64,000 nucleotides of DNA from Wenzhouxiangellaceae bacterium (GTDB lineage: Bacteria; Pseudomonadota; Gammaproteobacteria; Xanthomonadales; Wenzhouxiangellaceae): NCBI GenBank assembly GCA_028289455.1, contig JANQPN010000006.1, positions 1-64,000 of the forward strand, in the 5' to 3' direction. Below the pieces are notes generated by a model, which made no database searches, was not told where the DNA came from, and was given only the letters and a program-made list of their open reading frames with translations. Positions 37,322 through 46,928 of this stretch are shown in pieces; the stretch's first letter is position 1, and each line of letters opens with the position of its first letter. A program made the translations under genes and the position numbers.

Positions 37322-37448
37322 AGTCAGCTTGACATGACTTCACATCCCATCTGGATACCCACCAATATTAATGCAGTTGATGGATTCGCCAACTGCTTAA
37401 GTTAAACTATTTTGATAATTGATCCGTTATCGGTCAGGAGCAGAGGTT

Positions 37449-37964
37449 ATGAAAAAAAGAATAATTGCGGTCAGTATGTTGGTCATTGCATCGCTGTTGA
37501 GTGCCTGTGGTGGTTTTTACGGGCAGGATGAGCCGGAAATTGTGGTGCAAGGGGTGCGGGCAGTACCATCTGCCGGAAATATTCCCAATTTTGTCATTGA
37601 TCTAAATATCGTTAATCCCAACCGCAGTCCGATTCATCTGAATGGTGTGTTTTACACATTGCATCTGGAAGGTCATCGGTTGTTCACCGGCGCGACCAAT
37701 GAGCTGCCGGTGATAGAAGGATTCAGCGAAGCCGGTTTCAGTGTCAATGCCAACCCTGATCTGCTGAGTGGTCTGGGGCTGATTGCTGATTTATTCAGCC
37801 GCCCGCGCAGTGGATTTGAGTACGAGATTGACGCCAAACTGGATGTCGGTGGTTTCCGGCGTAATTTCAATATTTATGAAACCGGCCTGATTTCATTCCC
37901 CGGCGGTTCAACCCATTATGATCAGGGTATGTTGAATTCTCTGATAAACCAGGGATCGTTTTAG
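37449..37964 (+). CDS. LEA-type-2-like lipoprotein
   Basis: This 171-residue protein has a lipobox (LLSAC at about residue 20) and a single beta-sandwich of the LEA-type-2/water-stress class (FVIDLNIVNPNRSPIHLNGV). Its role in bacteria is not established. The start at 37449 has GAGG directly before it and begins a proper signal; a longer frame starts at 37419. Confidence 0.75.
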   Translation: MKKRIIAVSMLVIASLLSACGGFYGQDEPEIVVQGVRAVPSAGNIPNFVIDLNIVNPNRSPIHLNGVFYTLHLEGHRLFTGATNELPVIEGFSEAGFSVNANPDLLSGLGLIADLFSRPRSGFEYEIDAKLDVGGFRRNFNIYETGLISFPGGSTHYDQGMLNSLINQGSF

Positions 37965-38335
37965 GATTTACTGCCTGAGCTGGATAGCGAAGCCGGAACC
38001 GTCTGTGGTTAGTACTTTGGTCTAGGTAAATGATGCTCTAAATGATTCGGGGTACTGTTTTATATACTAGTGAGCAAGTAGTCTGCATGACAGAAAGTTG
38101 AGCAGTTGAGCGATACTCTACTTCTATTGTCATGAAACTGACGTAAGCGTCGCCTAATCCTGCAGCCGGTCTTAAACAGGCGAGCTGTTGCCAGCGGCGC
38201 AATGGTGTTGTTTCCAATGGGTGCTGCAAGCCCGGTGACAGCTAAGTCATCCAGGTAACTGCCGCATCAATTCTCATTGGGCAGATAAGCCATACAGTTG
38301 AGACATTACGATAAATTACGAAAGAGAGAGCCATT
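37965..38335. other. Gene-free gap before the tandem paralogues
   Basis: These 371 bases contain no supported gene. A 63-codon minus-strand frame (38038-38229) has no ribosome site. The last 15 bases carry the GAGAGAG ribosome site of the next gene. Confidence 0.6.
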
Positions 38336-39277
38336 ATGAAAAAAGTCAAAGCTTGTTTAATCGCCTTTGCATTGCTTATTGCACCAATGCAGGCATTTGC
38401 GGAAGAACTGATCAATTGTGTGGTTCCTGAAAATCTTGGCAGCAGCGACAACCTCAGCCGAGGGTTTTATATTGATTTTTACCCCGGTGAGACGCTGGAT
38501 CAGGTTTATCTGTTTTTTGAAAGCAATACTGTAGGCAGCGGCAGTTATCGTTTGACAGTGCGTGATAACACCTTTGACGGTGAGTTGCTGGGCACAGCAG
38601 AGACTGATTATGGATTTTCGATGACCGGGTTGCCGGTACCGGTTCTGTTTGATTTCGGCCGTATTTCAATTACCTCCGGTTCACGCATTACCTTCGCGAT
38701 TGAACAGCTGTCCGGCGATGCCAATACGTTTTACAGCACTTTGGGCGCCGCTGAAGGTTGCCCGGTTATCGAAACCAACGGCACCACACCGCCGCTGAGT
38801 ACCGACCGTGGTGTAGTGCATGCGATTATCATCGGCGCGTCAGAAGAACCGATGGCCTCAACAGCCTCCCTCGAAAATCCGGGTGACGGGGCCAATGTCA
38901 GCGGTATCAATACGATCTCCGGATGGGTGTGTGATGCCAATGTCGTCGAAGTTGAAATTGATGGTTCAATCCTGGTGGAAGCCGCTTATGGCACACCGAG
39001 AGCAGATACCATGGAAGTCTGCGGAGATGCGAATAACGGCTTCGGGTTGCTGGTCAACTGGGCGATATTCGGTGACGGTGCGCATACCATCAGGTTACTG
39101 GCTGATGGGATCGAAGTGGCATCAGGTACATTCACAGTGACCACGCTGGGTGTACCTTTCCTGGTAGGTGCGGATGGCAGTTTCATACTGCCGGATTTCC
39201 CGGAAGGCGGGCAGACCGTAACGGTTGAGTGGTCACAATCACAGCAGGGATTTGTGATTACTGAATTTACCGAGTAA
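38336..39277 (+). CDS. Secreted Ig-like-domain protein, paralogue 1
   Basis: This 313-residue protein has a signal peptide (cut after AFAEE) and two parts. The first (about 25-160) contains a conserved INCVVPENLG opening and a beta-rich core. The second (about 175-300) contains ISGWVCDANVVEVEIDGS and AYGTPRADT, which look like a bacterial Ig-like domain, then FTVTTLG. A paralogue follows directly at 39609 with most motifs conserved. The function is not recognised. A surface or adhesion role is only a guess. Confidence 0.65.
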   Translation: MKKVKACLIAFALLIAPMQAFAEELINCVVPENLGSSDNLSRGFYIDFYPGETLDQVYLFFESNTVGSGSYRLTVRDNTFDGELLGTAETDYGFSMTGLPVPVLFDFGRISITSGSRITFAIEQLSGDANTFYSTLGAAEGCPVIETNGTTPPLSTDRGVVHAIIIGASEEPMASTASLENPGDGANVSGINTISGWVCDANVVEVEIDGSILVEAAYGTPRADTMEVCGDANNGFGLLVNWAIFGDGAHTIRLLADGIEVASGTFTVTTLGVPFLVGADGSFILPDFPEGGQTVTVEWSQSQQGFVITEFTE

Positions 39278-39608
39278 CCGGTCAATATTTCTGTACAGCT
39301 CCCACGGGGAGCTGTGCAGGCTCCTCTTATCCAGCTTTGCGTTCTTCTAGCTCATTCAACGTATCAATAACCTTGCGCATAAGCATCTGGCATCGCCCTT
39401 TACTCCGGCAAGGTCATCGTCCAGCCCGGATTTATTCAGAATAAAAGCGTATCTGTTATGATGCCATCGGCTTCATAAAACAGCACAGACTAGCTGTGCA
39501 ACAGATGAAGTTGACAGGCAACAGCCTGATAAATCCCCTGGTGTATTGATCCGGTTAGTCAGAGCGGAACACCATAAAAGCATTTAGCATCATTCTGCAG
39601 GAATAAGT
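39278..39608. other. Intergenic region between paralogues
   Basis: These 331 bases hold a strong hairpin (39295-39315) and nothing else that I support. A 28-codon minus-strand frame near 39340-39420 has no start context. Confidence 0.6.
39295..39315 (+). terminator. Hairpin after paralogue 1
   Basis: ACAGCTCCC and GGGAGCTGT form a perfect 9-base-pair stem with an ACG loop, 17 bases after the stop. Only a short T-rich tract follows. Confidence 0.5.
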
Positions 39609-40547
39609 ATGAAGAGAATAATTAGTGGTTTTGTATGTCTTTTTCTGTGGGTCCTGCCAGTTCAGCTGAGCGCTGAAGAAATCTACAACTGCGTGGTCCC
39701 CGATGCTTTGGGAGGCAGCGACGGGTTAAATCGGGGGATACTTATCAGTGCCTATTCGGGTTTTACTCTGGATAAGGTTTATCTGTTCTTTGAGGTCACA
39801 GCACCGGGTTCAGCGAGTTATCGCCTGACGGTGCGTGACAGTACTTTTGGTGGTGATGTGCTGGGTACCGCGGAGACCAGCTATGATTTTTCCATTGCCG
39901 ATCTGCCGGTGCCGGTCATCTTCGATTTTCGCCGCCTGGCGATTGAGCAGGGTTCCCGGGTGACCATGGTAATTGAACAGCTGTCCGGTGATATCAGTAC
40001 CTTCTACAGTACCGCTGGTGCCAGAGAAGGTTGTCCGGTGCTGGAAACTAACTCGGTGGAACCGAATGTGGGGATTTCCATCCGGGGAGCAGTGCACGCG
40101 ATAATTCTGGGAGATACGGAAGAGCCAACGGCTTCGGTGGGGTTGCTGGAAAACCCTCCGGACACCGCCAGCGGCATTACGGCAATTTCCGGCTGGGTTT
40201 GTGATGCCGCCAGAGTGGAAGTGGAAATTGATGGTTCCATCCTGGTGGAAGCCGCCTATGGAACACCAAGGGCGGATACCATGGATGCTTGTGGTGATAC
40301 CGATAACGGTTTTGGAATTCTGGTCAATCTGGGGATTTTAGGAGACGGCGAGCATACCATCAGGCTGCTCGCAGATGATATTGAAATTGACTCCGGTACA
40401 TTTACTGTAACTACTCTGGGTGAGCCGTTTATCAGTGGGCTAAGCGGGACGTTTGATCTGACGGATTTCCCTGAAGCCGGTCAACAGGTTACGGTTGAAT
40501 GGCTGCAGTCATTGCAGGGGTTTGTCATTACAGACTATGTGGAATGA
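39609..40547 (+). CDS. Secreted Ig-like-domain protein, paralogue 2
   Basis: This 312-residue protein has the same architecture as 38336-39277: signal peptide, IYNCVVPDALG opening, a beta core, then ISGWVCDAARVEVEIDGS and AYGTPRADTMDACGD. The identity is clearly high in the second half and lower in the first. AGGAA precedes the start. The pair is a tandem duplication with later divergence. Confidence 0.65.
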   Translation: MKRIISGFVCLFLWVLPVQLSAEEIYNCVVPDALGGSDGLNRGILISAYSGFTLDKVYLFFEVTAPGSASYRLTVRDSTFGGDVLGTAETSYDFSIADLPVPVIFDFRRLAIEQGSRVTMVIEQLSGDISTFYSTAGAREGCPVLETNSVEPNVGISIRGAVHAIILGDTEEPTASVGLLENPPDTASGITAISGWVCDAARVEVEIDGSILVEAAYGTPRADTMDACGDTDNGFGILVNLGILGDGEHTIRLLADDIEIDSGTFTVTTLGEPFISGLSGTFDLTDFPEAGQQVTVEWLQSLQGFVITDYVE

Positions 40548-40577
40548 CATTTAACGACTGATACTGCTGTTGATATC

Positions 40578-40602
40578 CACCCGCCGGCCTTTCCGGCGGG
40601 TG
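40578..40602. terminator. Terminator between convergent genes
   Basis: CACCCGCCGG and CCGGCGGGTG form a perfect 10-base-pair stem around CCTTT. It lies between the stop of paralogue 2 and the stop of the M28 peptidase gene and can serve both. Confidence 0.6.
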
Positions 40603-40623
40603 CTCCTGCGGGTAGATTGCTTG

Positions 40624-42327
40624 TTATCGACCGCGGCTTTGATCGCGAATGGCTTTGAACTCATTGCCGGCATACCATTCAGGCCAGTCATTATTATTGG
40701 TCAAATCCCAGCCTATGTGAAAAAACAGAGCCAGGTCCAACTGCATACCGGATAAATCCCAATCATCCAGCACTTCATCAGCTGCTTTGTGGTAACGGTT
40801 GGCGTTAAAGTCTTTTTGTTTTTGAATCATCCAGGCGGTGCCATGTTCTATATGGTTGCTGCCGGAACCGGCAAATAATACCGGCACGCCTTGCTTGGCG
40901 AAATTGAAATGATCGGAACGGTAGAAACCGCCTGCTTCAGGGTGTTCTTCAGGCGCAACTATACGCTGTTGATTATCTGCATGCTTGCGTAAATAATCTT
41001 CCATCTGTGATTTGCCATAGCCTACCGCAACCAGATCGGTAGTCGGCCCATAGACGTTCATCGAATCAATGTTGATTCCTCCGATATGCCGGTTCATCGG
41101 CAGCGGTGGCTGCTGCGCGTAATGTGCGGATCCAAGCAGGCCGGATTCTTCTGCGGTAACAGCCAGGAATGCAACTGAACGGAGCGGCGGTTGCGGTGCC
41201 GCTGCAAAAGCTTCTGCAAGCGCTAAAATACCAGCAATCCCGGTGGCATTATCAACGGCACCGTTGTAAATGTTATCGACGCCCTCCGGCGCTGTATCGT
41301 CGGTTCCGATATGGTCCCAGTGACCCATGTAGATAAACCATTCGTCAGGTGATTCGCTGCCAGCAAGAACTGCGCCGACATTATAGGACTCCGCCCGTTC
41401 AATACTTTGCTGGATACTGCTGGTAGCCGTCAACGGTAATTCCAGCGCCTGGAAATCAGCACTCAGCGCTGCCTGTTGCAAGTCCGTCAGACTGTAGCCG
41501 GAGAGGTTTATCAGCTGTACAGCCGCTTCATGTGTCAGCCAGCCTTCCATGGGCAGTAAGCTGCTGTCATTGGTTCCCAGGTCTAAATGAAACTGCGGCC
41601 CGGACCAGCTGTTGGATACCACAGCCCAGGGGTAACTGGCAGGTTCCGTATCATGAATGATTAACGCCGCCGCTGCTCCCTGCCGGGCCGCTTCTTCGAA
41701 TTTGTACGTCCAGCGACCGTAGTATGTCATGGCACGGCCCTCAAACAGCTCATTGCTGCTACTGGCAAAACCCGGATCATTAACCAGAATCACGACGGTT
41801 TTGCCAGTTACATCGACACCCTCGTAGTCATTCCAGTTATATTCCGGGGCAACCACGCCATAGCCGACAAAAACCATTTCACTGGCTTCTATGGATAACT
41901 GTTCCTGAGGCCGTTGCGACCACAGCATAATGTTTTCTCCATAAGCCAGTGTCAGTGGTTCGCCTGAATCGCCCTCGATTGCGTTTATGGTCATTTCGGC
42001 AGTGGGTTCGGTTGTTATGGCGACCAGTGGTACTGCCTGACGGAAATCATCGCCGAACATCGGTGTTAAACCAAGTTCCTGAAAGCGCTGTTCGATAAAA
42101 TCCAGCGTCAGCGTTTCACCGTGTGACATCGGTGCCCGGCCTCCAAACTCATCTGAAGCCATAACAGTCACATCATTGAGTATTTTTTCGGTAGAAATGA
42201 CAGGCTCGGCTGCCGGCGAATTGCCGGATGTTGAGCTGTCTGGGGCCTGATTGCAGGCAGATAGACTAATGCACAGCAGGAAGAAGCTGAAAAAAGGAAC
42301 AAATCGAGGTGATGTGAATGCAGACAT
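40624..42327 (-). CDS. M28-family metallopeptidase, lipoprotein
   Basis: This 567-residue protein has a lipoprotein signal (SLSAC at about residue 25) and an M28 zinc peptidase core with a PA insertion domain (about 150-280: VFVGYGVVAPEY, VDVTGKTVVILVND). Core motifs are MGHWDHIG, GAVDNATGIA and TAEESGLLGS, which carry zinc ligands and the catalytic Glu. It is probably an aminopeptidase at the cell surface or periplasm. The start at 42327 has GGAGC before it and begins the signal; the longer frame to 42408 would add 27 residues. It is the last gene of a minus-strand run from 45910. Confidence 0.85.
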   Translation of the reverse strand: MSAFTSPRFVPFFSFFLLCISLSACNQAPDSSTSGNSPAAEPVISTEKILNDVTVMASDEFGGRAPMSHGETLTLDFIEQRFQELGLTPMFGDDFRQAVPLVAITTEPTAEMTINAIEGDSGEPLTLAYGENIMLWSQRPQEQLSIEASEMVFVGYGVVAPEYNWNDYEGVDVTGKTVVILVNDPGFASSSNELFEGRAMTYYGRWTYKFEEAARQGAAAALIIHDTEPASYPWAVVSNSWSGPQFHLDLGTNDSSLLPMEGWLTHEAAVQLINLSGYSLTDLQQAALSADFQALELPLTATSSIQQSIERAESYNVGAVLAGSESPDEWFIYMGHWDHIGTDDTAPEGVDNIYNGAVDNATGIAGILALAEAFAAAPQPPLRSVAFLAVTAEESGLLGSAHYAQQPPLPMNRHIGGINIDSMNVYGPTTDLVAVGYGKSQMEDYLRKHADNQQRIVAPEEHPEAGGFYRSDHFNFAKQGVPVLFAGSGSNHIEHGTAWMIQKQKDFNANRYHKAADEVLDDWDLSGMQLDLALFFHIGWDLTNNNDWPEWYAGNEFKAIRDQSRGR

Positions 42328-42355
42328 AGCGTGCTCCAGGTCAGGACGATAGGTT

Positions 42356-43372
42356 TCAGTTTTGAATAATTTTCGGTTCGGGCTGTAAATCAATACCAAA
42401 CTGCTCAAAAACGTCCTGTTTTATGCAGTCGGCCAGTTCCAGCAATTGCCGACCACTGCCGTTACCGTAATGTACCAGCACCAGCGCGTGATCCCGGTGA
42501 ACGCCCACTGGACCTTTGCGGTGACCTTTCCAGCCACATTGCTCGATCAGCCAGGCGGCGCTGAGTTTTATTTTATTTCCAGTGGCCCAGTGTGGCATAT
42601 CAGGGTGCAGTGCCCGTATGGCATCAACTGTGTTAGTGGAAACGATCGGATTTTTAAAAAAACTGCCGGCATTGCCAAGCACTTCAGGGTCTGGCAGTTT
42701 CTGCTGCCTGATGGCAGTAATAACAGCAGCCACATCTGCCGGTGCAGGCTGTTGAATGTTCTGCCGCTGCAGCATTTCGGCAACTCCCGGGTAGTCCAGG
42801 TTCAAATTGCCCTGCCGCTGCAGGCGCAACGTAATACCGGTAACCAGCCAGTTTTGTGCAGTTGGTTTTTTGAAAATGCTGGTGCGGTAGTCAAACTGGC
42901 ATTGATCGGAGGTAAGGCTGTGTTGACTCAGCGTATCCAGGTCTATGTAACTGACAGAGGTGCACACATCACTGAACTCAGCACCATAAGCGCCGATATT
43001 CTGCATCGGTGCGGCACCACACCAGCCGGGAATGGCAGCCAGATTTTCCAGGCCGTAATAGCCCTGTTCAACACTCCAGATAACCAGTTTGTGCCAGACT
43101 TCAGAGGCACCGGCCGATACGGTTACAGATTGGCTGTCCTGGTCGATGATTTGAATGCCGTGCCAGTCTGGTTGTACCACCAGGCCTGGAAAGTCTCCAG
43201 CCAGGACCACATTGCTGCCGCCACCTAGTATCAACCGCTGGCTGTGCTTAAAGCCGGCATCTTCACAGATGCTGGTCAACGCCTGCAGCGAGCCCACCTG
43301 ACAAAAGCCTGCTGCCAGGCAGGGTAGGCCGAAGCTGTTCAGATGCTGGATATCAATATTGGTACGAATCAT
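42356..43372 (-). CDS. murB: UDP-N-acetylenolpyruvoylglucosamine reductase MurB
   Basis: This 338-residue flavoenzyme reduces UDP-GlcNAc-enolpyruvate to UDP-MurNAc with NADPH, a step of peptidoglycan synthesis. Motifs include LILGGGSNV, IPGWCGAAPMQNIGAYGAE (in part), YRTSIFK and the catalytic Ser in NAGSFFKNP. The terminal Glu region EPKII is present. Size fits the type I (E. coli-like) enzyme. The start overlaps the pyrD stop by one base (TAATG), so they are translationally coupled. Confidence 0.95.
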   Translation of the reverse strand: MIRTNIDIQHLNSFGLPCLAAGFCQVGSLQALTSICEDAGFKHSQRLILGGGSNVVLAGDFPGLVVQPDWHGIQIIDQDSQSVTVSAGASEVWHKLVIWSVEQGYYGLENLAAIPGWCGAAPMQNIGAYGAEFSDVCTSVSYIDLDTLSQHSLTSDQCQFDYRTSIFKKPTAQNWLVTGITLRLQRQGNLNLDYPGVAEMLQRQNIQQPAPADVAAVITAIRQQKLPDPEVLGNAGSFFKNPIVSTNTVDAIRALHPDMPHWATGNKIKLSAAWLIEQCGWKGHRKGPVGVHRDHALVLVHYGNGSGRQLLELADCIKQDVFEQFGIDLQPEPKIIQN

Positions 43373-44397
43373 TAACCGGTCATCGACGGCAGCCGGCGCA
43401 GGCTGTCCACACAGTCGTTAATCAATTTCGGGCCGGTATAAATCATACCGGTATAAAACTGTACCAGCGTAGCGCCAGCCTGGACTTTATCAACAGCATC
43501 CTGCCCGCAGGTTATGCCGCCAACACCGATAATTGGTATTTCATCAGGCAGCCGTGCGCGCATTGCGGTCAGCAGACTGTCTGCTTTTGGTTTCAATGGC
43601 GCGCCACTTAATCCGCCGGACTCCTGTCCGAACTTCAGCTGATCAACCCCTTCTCTGCTGATTGTGGTATTCCCGCAGATAACGCCCTGCATCTGAGTTT
43701 GCTGAATCACTTCAGCGATTGGGTCCAGTTGTATCTGTTCCAGATCAGGCGCCAGCTTGACCAGCAACGGTACCTGGCGGTTATGCATGCCGGCCAGCTG
43801 TTGTTGCCGCTCATACAATGGTCCAAGCAGCTTAAGCAAAGCGTCACGATGTTGCAGTTCGCGCAGGTTGGCAGTATTGGGCGAAGAGATATTGATGGTG
43901 ATGTAGCTGGCAACTGGATAGACATGCTCCAGACAAAACAGGTAATCATCGACTGCATTACGATTGGGGGTGGTTTTGTTTTTGCCGATATTGATACCAA
44001 TTACGGCCTGGTCCTGCATTGCTTTGCTGCGTTCAACCTTGCGCACCAGATGCCTGACGCCTTTATTGTTGAAACCCATGCGGTTAATGACTGCCTCTGC
44101 TTCAGGCAATCTGAACATGCGTGGCCTGGGATTACCGGGTTGTGGTTTGGGCGTGACGGTACCGATTTCTATAAAGCCAAAGCCCAGTGCAAGCAAAGTA
44201 TCTATATGATCGCCGTTTTTATCCAGACCGGCGGCCAACCCCACCGGGTTTGGAAAGTTAAGCCCGAAAAGATTGACTGGTAATGCTTCCGGTGGTCTGG
44301 TAAACAGCTGACCGGCCCAGTCCAGCCCGGTCAGGCCCAGGTCATGCGCTGTTTCGGCGGGCAGCCGAAACAGCAGATGACGCAGCAGTGAGTACAA
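43372..44397 (-). CDS. pyrD: Dihydroorotate dehydrogenase (quinone), class 2, TTG start
   Basis: This is the membrane-associated FMN enzyme that oxidises dihydroorotate to orotate with quinone, for pyrimidine synthesis. Motifs include GLAAGLDKNGD, EIGTVTPKPQPGNPRPR (in part), RMGFNNKG and the catalytic Ser region NISSPNT. The TTG at 44397 is chosen because the product then begins LYSLLRHLLFRL, aligning with the E. coli start, and no ATG or GTG lies near. The start is one base after the ALDH stop (TAAGTTG), so coupling is likely. Length is 341 residues, close to the family norm. Confidence 0.9.
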   Translation of the reverse strand: MYSLLRHLLFRLPAETAHDLGLTGLDWAGQLFTRPPEALPVNLFGLNFPNPVGLAAGLDKNGDHIDTLLALGFGFIEIGTVTPKPQPGNPRPRMFRLPEAEAVINRMGFNNKGVRHLVRKVERSKAMQDQAVIGINIGKNKTTPNRNAVDDYLFCLEHVYPVASYITINISSPNTANLRELQHRDALLKLLGPLYERQQQLAGMHNRQVPLLVKLAPDLEQIQLDPIAEVIQQTQMQGVICGNTTISREGVDQLKFGQESGGLSGAPLKPKADSLLTAMRARLPDEIPIIGVGGITCGQDAVDKVQAGATLVQFYTGMIYTGPKLINDCVDSLRRLPSMTG

Positions 44398-44398
44398 C

Positions 44399-45910
44399 TT
44401 AAATGTCGAACTTAATGCCTTGGGCCAGCGGCAGATCGCTGCTCCAGTTAATGGTATTGGTTTGCCGCCGCATATAGTTGCGCCATGCATCCGAACCAGA
44501 TTCGCGCCCACCGCCGGTTTCTTTTTCACCGCCGAAGGCTCCGCCGATTTCAGCACCTGAAGTACCGATATTGACGTTGGCGATACCACAGTCACTGCCC
44601 ATAGCCGAGAGGAATTTCTCGGAAGTCTGTAGATCACGGGTGAAGATGGCGGATGACAGACCCTGGTTAACACCATTCTGCATCGCAATGGCTTCTTCTA
44701 TGGTGCTGTAGCTCATGATGTACAGGATAGGAGCGAAAGTTTCCGCCTGTACGATATCCCAGTGATTTTCCGCGCGGATCAGGGTGGGTTCGACAAAATA
44801 GCCGGGGCGATCCAGCCGCCGGTCGCCGCAGAGGACTTTGCCCCCGGAATCACGGGCTTGCTGGATAGCAGCATGGTAACGCTCTACAGACGCTTCGTCA
44901 GTCAGCGGGCCCATCAGAGTATCTGCATCCAGCGGGTCGCCGATGCGAACCTGCTGGTAGGCGGTAACCAGTTTTTCGCAAACATCATCAATGATTGATT
45001 CATGCACGAATAGCCGGCGGGTGCTGGTGCAGCGCTGGCCGGCTGTGCCCACGGCACCGAATACCACTGCAGGAATCGCCAGTTTAAGATCAGCAGTCTG
45101 ATCGACAATTAATGCATTGTTACCACCCAGCTCCAACAGGCTCTTGCCGGAGCGTGCTGCCACTTTAGCGGCAACCTGGCTGCCGATCGCGCATGACCCG
45201 GTAAATGAAATAAGGTTGACGCGATGGTCGTTGACGAATTTTTCCGCCAGCGTATTGCCGTTTTCCATAAAGCTCAGGAAGATCGGCGGATAGCCGTGAT
45301 CCTGCAATGCCCGGTTGGCAATGTTCTGCACGGCAACACAGCATAAAACACCTTTGGGAGATGGCTTCCAGATGGTGGCATTACCGCAAATGGCAGACAA
45401 CATAGCGTTCCATGCCCATACGGCCACGGGAAAATTGAATGCGGTGATGACACCAACAACACCCAGCGGATGCCATTGCTCATACATCCGGTGACCGGGC
45501 CGTTCGGAGTGCATGGTTAAACCATACAGCATGCGTGATTGACCCACGGCAAAATCACCGATATCAATCATTTCCTGGACTTCACCGTCTCCTTCAGCCT
45601 TGATTTTGCCCATTTCCAGGCTGACCAGGCTGCCCAGATCATCTTTGTATTCACGCAGCGCGTTGGTTACCAGACGTACTGCTTCGCCACGCTGAGGCGC
45701 TGGCAACTCCCGCCAGGCCTGCGCTGCAGACCGGGCGGTTTCTATGACGCGTTCGTAATCATCATCTGAACAGGCGTACACACTGCCAATGACTTCCCCA
45801 GTGGTTGGATTGTAGGAATCAATTACACCACAATCGGTGGTGTTGCCCCATTCGCCGTACCAGGCGCCGGGATGAGTGGCCGAAATACCAAGACGTTGCA
45901 TAAAATCCAT
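44399..45910 (-). CDS. Aldehyde dehydrogenase, ALDH7-like
   Basis: This 503-residue NAD(P)+ aldehyde dehydrogenase resembles the ALDH7 group (antiquitin, alpha-aminoadipic semialdehyde dehydrogenase). Catalytic residues are in [12 protein letters not shown] (Glu) and [10 protein letters not shown] (Cys). [15 protein letters not shown] is the typical NAD-binding stretch. In lysine catabolism this family makes 2-aminoadipate, and a glutaryl-CoA dehydrogenase is encoded at 31819, so a shared pathway is possible but the genes are not linked. It begins the minus-strand run with pyrD, murB and the M28 peptidase. Confidence 0.85.
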   Translation of the reverse strand: MDFMQRLGISATHPGAWYGEWGNTTDCGVIDSYNPTTGEVIGSVYACSDDDYERVIETARSAAQAWRELPAPQRGEAVRLVTNALREYKDDLGSLVSLEMGKIKAEGDGEVQEMIDIGDFAVGQSRMLYGLTMHSERPGHRMYEQWHPLGVVGVITAFNFPVAVWAWNAMLSAICGNATIWKPSPKGVLCCVAVQNIANRALQDHGYPPIFLSFMENGNTLAEKFVNDHRVNLISFTGSCAIGSQVAAKVAARSGKSLLELGGNNALIVDQTADLKLAIPAVVFGAVGTAGQRCTSTRRLFVHESIIDDVCEKLVTAYQQVRIGDPLDADTLMGPLTDEASVERYHAAIQQARDSGGKVLCGDRRLDRPGYFVEPTLIRAENHWDIVQAETFAPILYIMSYSTIEEAIAMQNGVNQGLSSAIFTRDLQTSEKFLSAMGSDCGIANVNIGTSGAEIGGAFGGEKETGGGRESGSDAWRNYMRRQTNTINWSSDLPLAQGIKFDI

Positions 45911-46271
45911 GACGTTAACTCTTTTGAATATTGAAATTACAGCCGACTATTATGCCTGCGAGTGATGGTCTGCGTCATCCCGGGGTACATCAAAATTTAA
46001 TGTAATTGTGTGCTGATCAAGGGAACCAGTGGCCACATTACGGGTCTCAAAAGCGATTTTGTATGCTAGAGTAATGTTCCACATGATAACTAATGCCGCA
46101 ATCGCACAGCGGTCACTGACCAAGGATTCTGACATTGATGCGACCGATATGCCGGAACGACATTCTGCACCTGCAGTTGTTGACAACCGGTCAGCGCATT
46201 CCAACACCAAAACACCTCTGCCGCCGGCATCTGCCGGTATGCTGGAGAGGCACCAGGCGGGAACTGCGCGC
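45911..46271. other. Divergent promoter region of ALDH and rpoE genes
   Basis: These 361 bases contain a candidate sigma-E promoter (46023-46049) and a reading frame continuous with rpoE upstream of its normal start. The extra 81 codons have no similarity to RpoE, so they are treated as leader. Confidence 0.6.
46023..46049 (+). promoter_or_regulatory. Candidate sigma-E autoregulatory promoter
   Basis: GAACCA (46023-46028) and TCTCA (46045-46049) are separated by 16 bases, close to the RpoE consensus GAACTT-N16-TCTAA. It lies about 220 bases before rpoE, and rpoE operons are commonly autoregulated. Confidence 0.5.
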
Positions 46272-46853
46272 ATGAGCGAGCGGGAGACGGACCAATTGCT
46301 GGTGGAACGCGTTCAACAGGGCGATAAACGGGCATTTGATCTGCTGGTCCTCAAGTATCAGCATAAGATTGTCAGCCTGGTTACGCGTTATGTATCCGAC
46401 TATGCTGAGGCGCTGGATGTAGCGCAGGAAGCATTCATCAAGGCATACCGGGCCATCAAGCGGTTTCGTGGCGACAGCGCTTTTTATACCTGGATGTACC
46501 GGATAGCCATTAATACGGCAAAGAACCATCTGGTTGCACAGTCGCGCCGGCCGCCTGCCAGTGATCTGGATGCACAGGAAGCGGAACAATTTGTAGGTGA
46601 CAGCCGTCTTAAGGACAGTGGTTCACCAGAACATGAATTACTCAAGCAGGAAATTGAGAAAACCATCGACGATGCAATCCGGATGTTGCCGGATGATTTG
46701 CGCACGGCGATAACTCTGCGCGAGATGGAAGGTATGAGCTATGAAGACATTGCCACAACCATGGCATGTCCAATTGGTACTGTGCGCTCACGGATTTTCC
46801 GGGCGCGTGAAGCCATTGATCAACGTTTACGGCCATTACTGGACCACGAGTAA
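46272..46853 (+). CDS. rpoE: RNA polymerase sigma factor RpoE (AlgU)
   Basis: This is the extracytoplasmic-stress sigma factor, 193 residues. The start at 46272 gives the E. coli/Pseudomonas form (MSERETDQLLVERVQQGDKRAF, in part). Region 2 (YQHKIVSLVTRY, DVAQEAFIKAYRA, FYTWMYRIAINTAKN) and region 4 (LPDDLRTAITLREMEG, GTVRSRIFRAREAI) are complete. It directs transcription of envelope-stress genes and is held inactive by RseA. rseA, rseB, rseC and mucD follow, the usual operon. Confidence 0.95.
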   Translation: MSERETDQLLVERVQQGDKRAFDLLVLKYQHKIVSLVTRYVSDYAEALDVAQEAFIKAYRAIKRFRGDSAFYTWMYRIAINTAKNHLVAQSRRPPASDLDAQEAEQFVGDSRLKDSGSPEHELLKQEIEKTIDDAIRMLPDDLRTAITLREMEGMSYEDIATTMACPIGTVRSRIFRAREAIDQRLRPLLDHE

Positions 46854-46928
46854 ATGTTGTCAGCATCATTTGAGTCAAAATTTCAAAGTTGCAATTGAAT
46901 TGAATTATTATTGAGGCCCCCGAAGCAC

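Noticed and set aside
38038..38229. A 63-codon minus-strand frame before the tandem paralogues
   Set aside because: There is no ribosome site, motif or supportive context.
39340..39425. A short minus-strand frame ending MLMRKVIDTLNELEERKAG
   Set aside because: It looks protein-like but is only 28 codons from the preceding stop and has no ribosome site, so it may be chance or a remnant.
42446..43228. A 260-codon plus-strand frame
   Set aside because: It is antisense to murB, whose motifs are complete. The translated frame has no recognisable domain or ribosome site.
43699..44283. A 194-codon plus-strand frame
   Set aside because: It is antisense to pyrD, which has full family similarity.
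46029..46271. An 81-codon N-terminal extension of RpoE
   Set aside because: The normal RpoE start lies at 46272, the extra part has no similarity to sigma factors, and the probable promoter lies at its beginning.
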